Of a stretch of 64,000 nt of DNA, positions 52,954-61,368 are shown piece after piece. The stretch comes from Candidatus Methylomirabilis sp. (GTDB lineage Bacteria > Methylomirabilota > Methylomirabilia > Methylomirabilales > Methylomirabilaceae): contig NZ_JAQUOY010000012.1 in the NCBI RefSeq assembly GCF_028716865.1, positions 1 to 64,000 on the forward strand. Reading direction: 5' to 3'. The position numbers and the translations under genes were made by a program. The notes below the pieces were generated by a model, which saw nothing but the letters and a program-made list of their open reading frames with translations, made no database searches and was not told the origin of the DNA. Within the stretch, counting starts at the first letter, position 1, and every line of letters starts with the position of its first letter.

Positions 52954-53907
52954 TCAGAAGTCCCGTCGCAGGTCCATTCCGGCGTACAACGCCGCGACCT
53001 GGTCTGCGTAGCCGTTGAACATCAGCGTCTTTCGCCGTCGAAACTCCCCGATTCGGCGCTCGGTTGCCTGGCTCCAGCGCGGATGATCAACGGCAGGATT
53101 GACGTTTGAGTAAAACCCATATTCCCTTGGGGCCGCCTTTTCCCATGCCGTCTTTGGTTGTTCACTCACGAAGCGGATCCGCACGATCGACTTTGCGCTC
53201 TTGAAGCCGTACTTCCACGGCACGACGACGCGAACCGGGGCGCCGTCCTGGTTCGGCAACACCTGCCCGTACAGTCCGAATGTGAGCAGCGTGAGCGGGT
53301 GGAGCGCTTCATCCATCCGCAACCCCTCCACGTATGGCCAATCGAGTGAGGAGAAGCTGAGGAGACTTTTGCGCTGTCCAGGGAACTGCGCTGGATCGTG
53401 GAGCGTGGTGAACTCGACGAACCTGGCCTTGTTTGTTGGTTCCACCCGCTTGATGAGGGACGCGAGCGGGTAGCCGATCCAGGGGATCACCATCGACCAC
53501 CCCTCGACACAGCGCAGGCGATAGACCCGTTCTTCCAGTGAGAACAGTCGCATCAGTTCTTCAATGTCGTACCGCTTGGGGCGTGCCACGTGGCCATCGA
53601 TCTGGACCGTCCAGGGGCGCGGTTTGAGCAGATGTGCCAGCCGCGCAGGATCGTCCTTATTCGGACCCATTTCCCAAAAATTATTGTAGGTTGTGATGCT
53701 CTCAAGGGGGGTCTGAGAATCCTCCAGGGTAAACCGCTCGTTGCGGGCGGCAGGAAGAGGTGCGCCGGCCGGCGGAGCCGCCGCGACCGATCCGATCGGA
53801 GCCAGCGCCAAGGCCGCCATTCCGATCAGAAACGACCGCCGGTTGAGGTAGAGCTGATAATCCGTAATCTCTGACGGTGCAATATCCGGGGCATGCCTGA
53901 TCAACAT
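52954..53907 (-). CDS. msrP: MsrP periplasmic methionine-sulfoxide reductase (molybdoenzyme)
   Basis: A 317-residue Tat-exported molybdenum enzyme. The twin-arginine signal [15 protein letters not shown] is at 22-36, and the Mo-coordinating Cys is C133 in [10 protein letters not shown]. It reduces methionine sulfoxide in periplasmic proteins with electrons from MsrQ. Family blocks such as [17 protein letters not shown] are intact, and the length is normal. It is the first gene of msrPQ. Confidence 0.94.
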   Translation of the reverse strand: MLIRHAPDIAPSEITDYQLYLNRRSFLIGMAALALAPIGSVAAAPPAGAPLPAARNERFTLEDSQTPLESITTYNNFWEMGPNKDDPARLAHLLKPRPWTVQIDGHVARPKRYDIEELMRLFSLEERVYRLRCVEGWSMVIPWIGYPLASLIKRVEPTNKARFVEFTTLHDPAQFPGQRKSLLSFSSLDWPYVEGLRMDEALHPLTLLTFGLYGQVLPNQDGAPVRVVVPWKYGFKSAKSIVRIRFVSEQPKTAWEKAAPREYGFYSNVNPAVDHPRWSQATERRIGEFRRRKTLMFNGYADQVAALYAGMDLRRDF

Positions 53908-54060
53908 ACGATTCTCCTACACTTCTAAGATATATTACCAGTTGCATCATTGCATAGACCTTTATTCTCTCATCCTCCCTTCCCCCTCTTTGCCAAAGAA
54001 AGGGTTTATTTCCTCCTTGGTTCCTACTTTCTTAGACGCTACACAGCCTCCCGTAGATTC

Positions 54061-54276
54061 TTCCCTATTCGTCCAGTTGAAAACCGGCCTTACCTGGTGA
54101 TGGCCGTCCTCCCTATAGCATGGCAAGAAGCCGCCCGGGTTGACTTTTGTGCTGCTCTTCCGCCTGCGAAGCCTGGCGAGGGAGACGTTCAGGGTGAGGC
54201 GGTAGAGCCACGTCGAGAACGCTGAATCGCCCTGAAATGATTTGGCTTTTTGATAGATTGCCAGGAATATCTCCCA
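54061..54276 (-). pseudogene. Remnant of an ECF sigma-70 factor
   Basis: On the minus strand the fragment reads EIFLAIYQKAKSFQGDSAFS, TWLYRLTLNVSLARLRRRKS and EDGHHQVRPVFNW, the end of sigma region 2 and the linker. The start of region 2 and all of region 4 are missing or out of frame on both sides, so no functional factor can be made. It lies in the msrP-PBP1A gap. Confidence 0.75.
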
Positions 54277-54341
54277 ATGGATCTCCGCAAGAGGTCGCCA
54301 TTCCGTGATATAGTATGGCAAGGTTTGATGAGAAGTAATCG

Positions 54342-56498
54342 TTGGATTCGCGTAGCTTCTTGCGTGCAACCCTGCGAATATTATGGCCAAGAATCCGTGT
54401 GGACATCAGCATTGGGGAGGTGATACCAGTTTCCTTACGACAACAGCACGACTGTCGAAGGGTAAGATGGCAAGTGGCGACCGCGGCGCTACTTATTATC
54501 ATGTCTTTCGTCGCGTCCGCATGGGGGGCGCCTTTGGCGCGTGAGGAGGACCTTCCCAACCTTCTCCAGCTTCCGATCTTCCAGCCTGGCGAGCCAAGCC
54601 TCCTGTACGATGATGAAGGAAGGGTATTGGGCCCCATCGTTCCGGAATACCGGATCGTTGTTCCGCTCTCCAGGATTCCCTTGAAAATGCGACAGGCTAT
54701 CCTCGCCGCCGAGGACGCCCGCTTTTATGAGCATGGGGCACTTGATCTGAAAGGGATCGCCAGGGCAGCCGTACGAAATCTCATGTCTGCTTCCGTGAGA
54801 GAAGGGGGCAGTACCATCACGCAGCAACTCGCCAAGACATTGTTCTTGAGCCATGAGCGGACTCTCGGACGAAAGGTACAGGAGTTGCAACTTGCCGGTG
54901 AACTCGAGCAGACTTACACAAAAGACCAGATCCTGGAGATGTATCTGAATTCCATCTATTTCGGTCATGGGGCGTATGGGATCGAGGCGGCCGCCAAAAC
55001 CTATTTCAGCAAGAGCGCCACTGATCTCACCGTTCCTGAAGCCGCGCTTCTCGCTGGGCTTCCACGCGCCCCAGGGCGGTATTCGCCGCTGATCGATATC
55101 AAGCGCGCCAAGGTGCGTCGGCAGTACGTATTAGACCGGATGGTGGCAACGGGCGCGCTCAAACCGGCCCAGGCCCGTCGGGCCAATCTCTCGCCGGTCT
55201 CGGTCAATCCGATGTTCCGATCGAAAGGTATAGCGCCATGGTTTGTCGATTATGTCCGGCAGCAGCTTGAGGTGCGCTTGGGCCCGATCCCAGTCCGGCA
55301 GGGGGGGCTGCAAATCTACACCACCTTGAATGTCGGTATGCAGCGGGCAGCCATGAAGGCGATCAGTCGGGGCATTGCGGCCATCGTCAAGCGCAAGGCC
55401 GAACAAAAGGCGAGTGGAAGCGCGGCGCCGGAAGGGGCGCTGGTCGCGCTCGATGCCAGGACAGGCGAGATCAAGGCCATGGTAGGCGGCTTAGACTATG
55501 GTCGGAGTCAGTTTAATCGGGCAGTCCAGGCGCGACGGCAACCCGGTTCTGCCTTCAAGCCGTTTGTGTATGCGGCAGCGTTTGAGCGGGGGCTGACCCC
55601 CTGGACCATTCTTGACGATGCCCCGATCAGTTTTGAGATCGGTGCGGGGAAACGAAGCGAGACGTGGGCTCCGGAGAACGTAGACCGCCAGTATCGCGGT
55701 CCGGTGACGCTGCGTCGCGCACTTGAGGAGTCGATCAACGTGCCGACGGTCCGCTTGATTGCGGCGATCGGGGTCGATCCGGTGATCGATCTCGCCCGTC
55801 GGCTTGGGATGACCTCGGAGCTACGGCGGGAGTACGCCATGGCTCTTGGTGTCTCGGAGGTGAGCCTGCTGGAACTGACGTCGGCCTACCAGGTGTTCGC
55901 CGATCGGGGGACCCTGGTGCCGCCCTTCGCCATCCGGCGCGTGGTAGGCCCAGGCGAGAACGTGCTCGAAGAGCAGGTACCTCAGCCGCAACAGGTCATG
56001 CGCGAAGAGATTGCCTTTGTCCTGACCTCGGTCCTTGAGGGGGTTGTGGAACGTGGCACCGGTAAGGCCGCCAAGCGTGTCGGGCGTCCAGTCGCCGCGA
56101 AGACCGGAACGACTCAGGCCGCAGAAGATCTCTGGTTCATCGGCTATACCCCGAGCGTCGTAGCCGGGATCTGGCTGGGTTACGATCAACGCCGCTCGAT
56201 CGGCTCTCACGAGACGGCTGGGAAGATTGCGGCGCCTATCTGGGTCGATTTCATGAAGCAGAGTCTTGGCGACAGCCCTGCTGAGCCCTTCCTTCCGCCT
56301 GAAGGGGTCTCGCAGGCTTGGATGAATCGAAGGACAGGACAGCCGACCTCGCCGACTGACCCTGAGGCCGTCAAGGAATATATTGTCCGAGGGCAGGAGG
56401 AGGTGTTGCCCTCAGACTTGGCGCTGCCGGCGACCAACGGCGGCTCTTCGCCGAGGCCGAGCGATAATGCAGTCCTCCCGCCTCCCCCCGGTCGGTGA
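54342..56498 (+). CDS. Class A penicillin-binding protein (PBP1A type)
   Basis: A 718-residue bifunctional cell-wall synthase. TM anchor (about 45-62), GT51 glycosyltransferase domain with AAEDARFYEHGALDLKGIA and EGGSTITQQLAKTLFLS, then the transpeptidase with active-site SxxK in PGSAFKPFVYAAAF and KTGTTQ. It polymerises and crosslinks peptidoglycan in the periplasm. The start used is TTG 54342; it lacks a clear ribosome site, and GTG 54420 is a plausible alternative just before the anchor. The Pro-rich C-terminal tail is short. Confidence 0.9.
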   Translation: MDSRSFLRATLRILWPRIRVDISIGEVIPVSLRQQHDCRRVRWQVATAALLIIMSFVASAWGAPLAREEDLPNLLQLPIFQPGEPSLLYDDEGRVLGPIVPEYRIVVPLSRIPLKMRQAILAAEDARFYEHGALDLKGIARAAVRNLMSASVREGGSTITQQLAKTLFLSHERTLGRKVQELQLAGELEQTYTKDQILEMYLNSIYFGHGAYGIEAAAKTYFSKSATDLTVPEAALLAGLPRAPGRYSPLIDIKRAKVRRQYVLDRMVATGALKPAQARRANLSPVSVNPMFRSKGIAPWFVDYVRQQLEVRLGPIPVRQGGLQIYTTLNVGMQRAAMKAISRGIAAIVKRKAEQKASGSAAPEGALVALDARTGEIKAMVGGLDYGRSQFNRAVQARRQPGSAFKPFVYAAAFERGLTPWTILDDAPISFEIGAGKRSETWAPENVDRQYRGPVTLRRALEESINVPTVRLIAAIGVDPVIDLARRLGMTSELRREYAMALGVSEVSLLELTSAYQVFADRGTLVPPFAIRRVVGPGENVLEEQVPQPQQVMREEIAFVLTSVLEGVVERGTGKAAKRVGRPVAAKTGTTQAAEDLWFIGYTPSVVAGIWLGYDQRRSIGSHETAGKIAAPIWVDFMKQSLGDSPAEPFLPPEGVSQAWMNRRTGQPTSPTDPEAVKEYIVRGQEEVLPSDLALPATNGGSSPRPSDNAVLPPPPGR

Positions 56499-56545
56499 CG
56501 TACTTCCAGTATCATTGCGCCATCGCGTAGTTCCGTGGATTTTGG

Positions 56546-56575
56546 TTGCGCGGCGATTCCATATTCCTATATAGT
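56546..56575 (+). promoter_or_regulatory. Candidate sigma-70 promoter for tRNA-Glu
   Basis: TTGCGC (56546-56551) and TATAGT (56570-56575) with an 18-bp spacer, 31 bp upstream of the tRNA-Glu 5' end. The -10 box is good, the -35 box moderate. Confidence 0.55.
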
Positions 56576-56606
56576 AGACGCGGTTTTGATCCCTTCCTGA
56601 TCGCAT

Positions 56607-56682
56607 GGCCCCATCGTCTAGTGGCCTAGGACGCGGCCCTCTCAAGGCTGAAACACGGGTTCGAAGCCCGTTGGGGCCACCA
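56607..56682 (+). tRNA. tRNA-Glu (CTC)
   Basis: A full cloverleaf: acceptor GGCCCCA/TGGGGCC, D arm GTCT...GGAC, anticodon stem CGGCC/GGCTG around loop CTCTCAA (anticodon CTC), T arm CGGGT-TCGAAGC-CCGTT? and encoded CCA. The 3' half has an imperfect copy at 57276-57296, and an integrase relic lies in between. Confidence 0.95.
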
Positions 56683-56813
56683 ATGTCTTCAGGTGGTTAC
56701 GAAACCGGTCGGTTTCCGCATCGGCTCCGGGACTCACAGCGTGATGACTCCGTTGCAGCAACCAACCCGGCCATCGTGGTTAAGGCGATTTTTATCTGGA
56801 GGCGAGTAGAATT

Positions 56814-57035
56814 ATGAGCGAGGAGCGAAAATACACCGTAGAGCGGAATTTCCGACTTCTCGCCGCGATCCTGTCTGTAGTAAGTCTCGTACTGGGGATG
56901 ATCCCGGCTTTTCTCGTCGGCCACTGGCTTTTCTTTTTGGGGTGTGTCGGAGTCTTCTGGGGGTTACTATGGACTGGATATATAATGGCGCGACGGTTGG
57001 AAGGAATTCATAAGAAAAGGATCTGGCGTCCCTAG
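56814..57035 (+). CDS. Small two-helix membrane protein
   Basis: A 73-residue protein with two TM helices (about 14-36 and 38-58; LLAAILSVVSLVLGMIPAFL, HWLFFLGCVGVFWGLL) and a basic tail (KKRIWRP). ATG 56814 has GGAGG about 11 nt upstream. I do not recognise it. It lies in the stretch between tRNA-Glu and its partial copy, so it may be cargo of a decayed integrative element. Confidence 0.55.
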   Translation: MSEERKYTVERNFRLLAAILSVVSLVLGMIPAFLVGHWLFFLGCVGVFWGLLWTGYIMARRLEGIHKKRIWRP

Positions 57036-57040
57036 TTGCG

Positions 57041-57238
57041 TCATAACCTCATGCAGCGCGGCCATGCTGAGGCGTTGTGGTACCTCCGAGCGGTCTGAGA
57101 GTCCTTCCATCCACAGAAGGCTTCGATGGTTCGCTGACTGACGCCCTTCATGCCGAACCAAGAAGCGGTGTGATGGCAGAAATCGTGAAATCGAAAGTCG
57201 GCAATCCCGGCCCACTGATACGTTCCCCGAAAGGTCAT
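57041..57238 (-). pseudogene. C-terminal remnant of a tyrosine integrase
   Basis: It reads FRFHDFCHHTASWFGMKGVS, then QRTIEAFCGWKDSQTARRYH, matching the HxxRHTxAS...GHxSxxxxxxYxH core of tyrosine recombinases. R and H of the catalytic core are disturbed (CHHT in place of RHT) and the N-terminal domain is absent, so it is inactive. Confidence 0.78.
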
Positions 57239-57275
57239 GGTGAGCCTCGCTCGCGTCCATCCAGGAAAGAACCTA

Positions 57276-57296
57276 TTCGATCCCCGTTGGGGCTAC
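57276..57296 (+). repeat. Att-like copy of tRNA-Glu 3' end
   Basis: TTCGATCCCCGTTGGGGCTA followed by C, versus TTCGAAGCCCGTTGGGGCCA followed by C at 56660-56680: 18 of 21 positions match. The same orientation, 616 bp away, with an integrase relic between, is what a tRNA-targeting element leaves behind. Confidence 0.6.
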
Positions 57297-57384
57297 TACT
57301 GGTTTCAGTCACTCAGCCATCGTCAATCCCTGCTTGCAGGGGGATCTCAGTAATCTCTCTCTGATTTCGGGATGGTCAAGCGTC

Positions 57385-57413
57385 TTGACCGCTCATCGCT
57401 GTCATGCTACAGT
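57385..57413 (+). promoter_or_regulatory. Candidate sigma-70 promoter for tRNA-Arg
   Basis: TTGACC (57385-57390) and TACAGT (57408-57413) with a 17-bp spacer, 27 bp upstream of the tRNA-Arg 5' end. Confidence 0.65.
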
Positions 57414-57439
57414 CGGCCCGTTCCTTCCGCAGTTACCTC

Positions 57440-57517
57440 GCGCCCGTAGCTCAGCCCGGATAGAGCGTTTGCCTGCGGAGCAAAAGGCCGGCAGTTCAAA
57501 TCTGCCCGGGCGCACCA
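57440..57517 (+). tRNA. tRNA-Arg (GCG)
   Basis: Acceptor GCGCCCG/CGGGCGC, D arm GCTC...GAGC, anticodon stem TTTGC/GCAAA around loop CTGCGGA (anticodon GCG), T arm GGCAG-TTCAAAT-CTGCC and encoded CCA. The GCG anticodon reads CGC/CGU directly; most bacteria use an ACG tRNA modified to inosine for these codons. Confidence 0.94.
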
Positions 57518-57566
57518 GTACAATCCGACCAAAGTAGTACATCCAGCGCTTCTTTACATTCACCGT

Positions 57567-57645
57567 TTCCCCTGAGTCTATCGAACGGTGCAGCATTTCG
57601 GTCTGTTCCGTTCATGGTTCGACCATCTCACCACGAACGGATTAT
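57567..57645. repeat. Dispersed repeat downstream of tRNA-Arg
   Basis: It contains CCCTGAGTCTATCGAACGGT and GTTCCGTTCATGGTTCGACC, then CACGAACGG; a diverged copy of 25369-25452. The gap 57518-57692 has nothing else. Confidence 0.65.
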
Positions 57646-57692
57646 CAAGGGATTTATCACGTGCTGCACTAATGCCTTGAGTCAGAAGACGG

Positions 57693-58565
57693 TTAACGCA
57701 GGCGGTTTCGGAGGTAGGCGCTGAGGGCATCGACGACCGCGACGATCAGATAGATCGCGATGATGAGTGTGAGCAGTCGGTGCTCTAGGAAGAGGCTGAT
57801 AGCGATCTGAATCTGCTGGCCGAGCCCCCCCGCCCCGACGTAGCCCAGGATGATTGCCTCCCGGATATTCACCTCCCATCGGTACAACGTATAGGCGACA
57901 AACTCTGGTAGAACCTGGGGGAGGATGCCGTAGAGCAGGATCTGCAATCGGCCGGCGCCTGTCGCCTGCAACGCCTCAATCGGTTGGGTCTCGACGTTCT
58001 CCATCACCTCCCCAAACAGCCTGCCCAGGACTCCGCCCGTATGAATCCCCAGGGCGAGCATCCCTGGGAACGGGCCGAGGCCGACCGCAAAGACCAGGAT
58101 CAGCGCCCAGACCAGGTGAGGGACGGTCCGGAGAAGGTTGAGGACAGCCTTGGCGCTGAGGTACAGGGCGGTGCGGAGTGCTCGAACCCGCGGACGGCGC
58201 CGCTCCATTTCGAACAACAGCCCGGCGAACATCAGATTACGACTGGAGAAAAAGACCAGGCCGAAAGCGATCACGACCGCCAGGATCGTCCCGAGAAACG
58301 ACATAGCGAAGGTCTCGAGGGTCCAGTAGCCGGTCTTGAGCAGGAACTCTGACGAGAGATCAGGCGGAAAGAGCTTCTTCGCATAGGTCAGAATCTGGGC
58401 TGCACTCTCGCCGCCCAGCAGTTCGCGCAGTGAGAACTCGGTTCCCACATAGCTCCAGACCATGAGGGCGAGAAAGCCCACCAGGATCGTCAGATTGCGG
58501 GCGGAGAGAGGATCGCGATTCTGTGCTGACGCCGGTCTCACTGTATGCGTAGGGATCTCTGCCAT
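57693..58565 (-). CDS. phnE: ABC transporter permease, PhnE family (second)
   Basis: A 290-residue inner-membrane permease with about six TM helices and the EAA loop (EALQATGAGRLQILLYGILP). It works with the adjacent PhnE paralogue, PhnC-type ATPase and PhnD-type binding protein. The ATG overlaps the upstream permease stop (ATGA). Family members import phosphonates, phosphite or related oxyanions; see the binding protein for the likely cargo. Confidence 0.88.
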   Translation of the reverse strand: MAEIPTHTVRPASAQNRDPLSARNLTILVGFLALMVWSYVGTEFSLRELLGGESAAQILTYAKKLFPPDLSSEFLLKTGYWTLETFAMSFLGTILAVVIAFGLVFFSSRNLMFAGLLFEMERRRPRVRALRTALYLSAKAVLNLLRTVPHLVWALILVFAVGLGPFPGMLALGIHTGGVLGRLFGEVMENVETQPIEALQATGAGRLQILLYGILPQVLPEFVAYTLYRWEVNIREAIILGYVGAGGLGQQIQIAISLFLEHRLLTLIIAIYLIVAVVDALSAYLRNRLR

Positions 58566-59452
58566 CAGACGCTCGACCGGCCGAGGATCATACTTCTCAC
58601 CCTCGCGCTCAACGTATCAACCCCTGCCACCATCACGAACAGGATTGCGATCAGGGTCGTGACCTGGTTAAACTGAAACATCCGCATTGAGATCTCAAGC
58701 TGTTGGCCGATCCCCCCAGCGCCTACGAAACCCAAAATCGCAGATGCCCGAATGGCGCACTCCCAACGATACAGGGTGTAGGAGACCAGGTTCGGTAAGG
58801 CCTGTGGCAACAGGCCGTACAGGAGGATGGTGAGCCGAGAGGCGCCGGTCGCCTGGAGCGCTTCCAGCGGCCCTGGATTCACATGCTCCAGGATCTCCGA
58901 GTAGACCTTCCCCAGCATTCCCGCATAGGCGATCCCGATCGCCAGGACACCGGGAAACGGTCCCAGCCCAACGGCTCGGACAAACATGAAGGCCCACACG
59001 AATTCAGGGATGGTTCGGAATAGGCTGAGGACCGCCCTGGCCAGCAGATACGATCCCTTGCGGAGGATTGCCCGCGGGGGAGAGCCGGCCAGCTCTCGTT
59101 CGTTCAGTATGCCTGTAAAGGTCAGCGAACTTGTCGCCAAGAGGCCAAGGGGGAAACTGATGACTACGGCGATGAAGGTTCCCATCAGAGAGATCTGAAA
59201 GGTTTCCAGGATCGGGCGACCCAGCAGACTCAGGAAGTTCCAGGACAGGTCCGGCGGGAACATGCCGGTAACGAACTTCCAGATATTCCGACGTCCCTCA
59301 GATTCGAAGAGTAGCAGTGGCTTCACCTGGGCAAGCCTGTAGCTTCCCAGGAACGTCAGGACGAACAGGACGGAACAGGCAATCTGAAGGTTGGAGAAGC
59401 GCCTAGCTGGTAAGGTGAGGCTGGCAGGAGTAGAGGGAACGTTGCGCTGCAC
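58565..59452 (-). CDS. phnE: ABC transporter permease, PhnE family (first)
   Basis: A 295-residue permease paralogous to its downstream neighbour (EALQATGASRLTILLYGLLP; VGAGGIGQQLEIS). I chose GTG 59452 because GAGGAGG lies 9 nt upstream; the ATG at 59497 would give a longer, Pro-rich N-terminus and deeper overlap with the ATPase gene. Having two permease genes implies a heterodimeric channel. Confidence 0.87.
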   Translation of the reverse strand: MQRNVPSTPASLTLPARRFSNLQIACSVLFVLTFLGSYRLAQVKPLLLFESEGRRNIWKFVTGMFPPDLSWNFLSLLGRPILETFQISLMGTFIAVVISFPLGLLATSSLTFTGILNERELAGSPPRAILRKGSYLLARAVLSLFRTIPEFVWAFMFVRAVGLGPFPGVLAIGIAYAGMLGKVYSEILEHVNPGPLEALQATGASRLTILLYGLLPQALPNLVSYTLYRWECAIRASAILGFVGAGGIGQQLEISMRMFQFNQVTTLIAILFVMVAGVDTLSARVRSMILGRSSV

Positions 59453-60221
59453 GGCTGGGGGCCTCCTCTTCGGCTGGTGGGGTCTGATTCCCGGCATAGA
59501 GGGCTGCCAGATGGTCGTCTGTCACCGCCGGGGCCGGCAGGTCGAACAGGATCTTTCCTTCCTTGAGCCCGATCACTCGGGGGAAGTGGGCCAGCGCCAG
59601 ATCCACGCTGTGGAGGTTCATGATCAGGGTTTTGCGAGTAGTCTGGCTGAGCTCGATCAACAGCTTGACGATCCCGGTGGCCAACGCAGGATCGACTGAA
59701 GAGACCGGCTCATCGGCCAGGATCACCTCCGGATTTTGCACCAGCGTCCGGGCAATTGCCACGCGCTGCTGTTGGCCACCTGATAATGTTTCGGTCCGCT
59801 CGTACAGTTTATCGGAAATGCCGACCTGCGTGAGTGCCTCAGAGGCAAGCTCGATCTCAGTCGGTCTGATCAGCGAGCGCGTGGCCTGCCAGATGGACCA
59901 GGCGCCGAGTTTGCCTGAAAGCACATTATGGACGACCTGCAGGCGAGGGACGAGGTTGTGTTGCTGGTAGATCGTTCCGATTCGGCATCGAACCTCTCGC
60001 AACCGCCGTCCCGAGAAGCAACCGACATCCAGTCCGTCGAACAGGAGGGTCCCTGAGGTTGGGGGGATCGTCAGATTCAACATCCGGAACAGGGTGGTCT
60101 TGCCGGCCCCACTCGGGCCGATGAACGCCACCAGCTCGCCCCTTCGGACTTTCAGATCAAGCTCGTGCACGGCGATCGTCCGACCGGCGAATACCTTCGA
60201 GACGCGATCGAGTATGTACAT
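59403..60221 (-). CDS. phnC: ABC transporter ATPase, PhnC family
   Basis: A 272-residue nucleotide-binding protein: Walker A GPSGAGKTT (35-43), Q-loop in IYQQHNLVPRLQV, signature LSGGQQQR (about 145-152) and Walker B VILADEP. It energises the two PhnE-type permeases. It lies 14 bp after the binding-protein gene, with no strong ribosome site, so translation may be coupled. Confidence 0.91.
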   Translation of the reverse strand: MYILDRVSKVFAGRTIAVHELDLKVRRGELVAFIGPSGAGKTTLFRMLNLTIPPTSGTLLFDGLDVGCFSGRRLREVRCRIGTIYQQHNLVPRLQVVHNVLSGKLGAWSIWQATRSLIRPTEIELASEALTQVGISDKLYERTETLSGGQQQRVAIARTLVQNPEVILADEPVSSVDPALATGIVKLLIELSQTTRKTLIMNLHSVDLALAHFPRVIGLKEGKILFDLPAPAVTDDHLAALYAGNQTPPAEEEAPSRAAQRSLYSCQPHLTS

Positions 60222-60235
60222 CGGTTTAGACGGCG

Positions 60236-61111
60236 CTATTGAAGCAACCCGGCAGCAATGGCCGCCTCTTCAGCAGGCTTGAATTGTTCAACCTTCACGC
60301 GGACATATCGCTTCGTTCGCTGAAGGTCCATCAATGCTTTATCCGCTGGATTGCTGTAGTTCAGCTTGGTGAAGGCTGCGGCAATCTTTTCTACGAGGCT
60401 GCTGTCCAGATCGCCCCGTACGGTCCAGACATAGTCGATGTAGGGGGGCGTCGTCCAGAAGACCTGCACCTTGTTGAGATCGACCTTCTTGGCCTGAACC
60501 AGCTTGTCCCACACCGCTTCATTTAAGGCCCCGGCGTCAACTTTTCCGCTCTCTACCCATAGGGCTGTCGCGTCGTGAGCTCCGCTGAAGCTGAATTTCG
60601 CGAAGTCTTTTTCCGGGTCGATCCCATTCTGCAGCAGAAAATAGCGCGGCATGAGATGGCCTGACGTTGAACTGACACTTCCAAACGAGAAGGTCTTCCC
60701 CTTCAAGTCAGCCAGGCTTTTGATGCCGGTGTCCGGCCTGGTAATGAATTTGCTGTGAAAGCGCAGATCCTCCTCTCGGCTTACCACCGGGATCGCATTG
60801 CCTGTCCGCTTTCGAGCCTGGACAAAGGTAAACCCGCCGTACCACACCATGTCCAGTTTCTTCGCCGCCAGGGCTTCGACGGTTGCGGCGTAGTCCACCA
60901 CGGGGATGTATTTGACCGGGATACCCAACTCTCTGCTCAGATACTCGGCGAAAGGCGTGTAGATCCGCATCAACTCAGTGGGATTCTCGTCCGGGATGGC
61001 CGACACCCGCAGCTCCTTTGGCGCTTCGGACCAGGCAGGGCTGAGCAATCCGAGGCTCACCACAACAGCCATCAAACTTGATAACCCGACATAGAACCAT
61101 CGATGGCGCAC
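60236..61111 (-). CDS. PhnD-family periplasmic binding protein, putative selenate/oxyanion type
   Basis: A 291-residue exported binding protein: signal peptide (about 1-28), then LRVSAIPDENPTELMRIYTP, YGGFTFVQARKRTGNAIP, and SFGSVSSTSGHLMPRYFLL. These blocks fit the PhnD superfamily and, in my reading, the subgroup annotated as putative selenate-binding, not classical phosphonate binders. Substrate is therefore uncertain (selenate, phosphite or phosphonate). The start is GTG 61111: AGGAGG lies 6 nt upstream, whereas the earlier GTG at 61117 directly abuts it. First gene of the operon; no phosphonate-degradation genes are nearby. Confidence 0.82.
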   Translation of the reverse strand: MRHRWFYVGLSSLMAVVVSLGLLSPAWSEAPKELRVSAIPDENPTELMRIYTPFAEYLSRELGIPVKYIPVVDYAATVEALAAKKLDMVWYGGFTFVQARKRTGNAIPVVSREEDLRFHSKFITRPDTGIKSLADLKGKTFSFGSVSSTSGHLMPRYFLLQNGIDPEKDFAKFSFSGAHDATALWVESGKVDAGALNEAVWDKLVQAKKVDLNKVQVFWTTPPYIDYVWTVRGDLDSSLVEKIAAAFTKLNYSNPADKALMDLQRTKRYVRVKVEQFKPAEEAAIAAGLLQ

Positions 61112-61172
61112 GGACACCCTCCTGAGTGCTAGATTTGCTGCCTGTTCTTAAACAGGGAAAAAACCACACTTA

Positions 61173-61201
61173 AAACTATCGGCTTGAATCCGATAAGTCA
61201 A
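61173..61201 (-). promoter_or_regulatory. Candidate promoter with overlapping inverted repeat
   Basis: On the minus strand TTGACT (61196-61201) and TAGTTT (61173-61178) with a 17-bp spacer lie upstream of the binding-protein gene. The spacer contains ATCGG-CTTGAAT-CCGAT, an inverted repeat that could be an operator. Confidence 0.5.
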
Positions 61202-61280
61202 ATTGGAAAATCCTATTGTCTCGCTTCGATTCATCGGCTTGCTTTCTGGGGATAATGCGACGGGGATGGAGGGGGGTGAG

Positions 61281-61325
61281 AAAAAACGGCCTCTCCGACT
61301 CAGGGGAGTCAAATCGGAGAGGCCG
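61281..61325 (-). terminator. Intrinsic terminator of the lipoprotein gene
   Basis: GGCCTCTCCGA (61288-61298) and TCGGAGAGGCC (61314-61324) form an 11-bp stem; on the minus strand it is followed by a T6 run. It stops transcription of the gene at 61369-61608 ahead of the transporter operon. Confidence 0.92.
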
Positions 61326-61368
61326 CAACAACCAAACGAGCAAGAGAGGTGGGGTCAGTACCTGATAC

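Noticed and set aside
57276-57296. A second tRNA-Glu gene
   Set aside because: Only the T-loop and acceptor 3' portion is present; there is no D arm or anticodon arm upstream, so an att-like copy explains it better.
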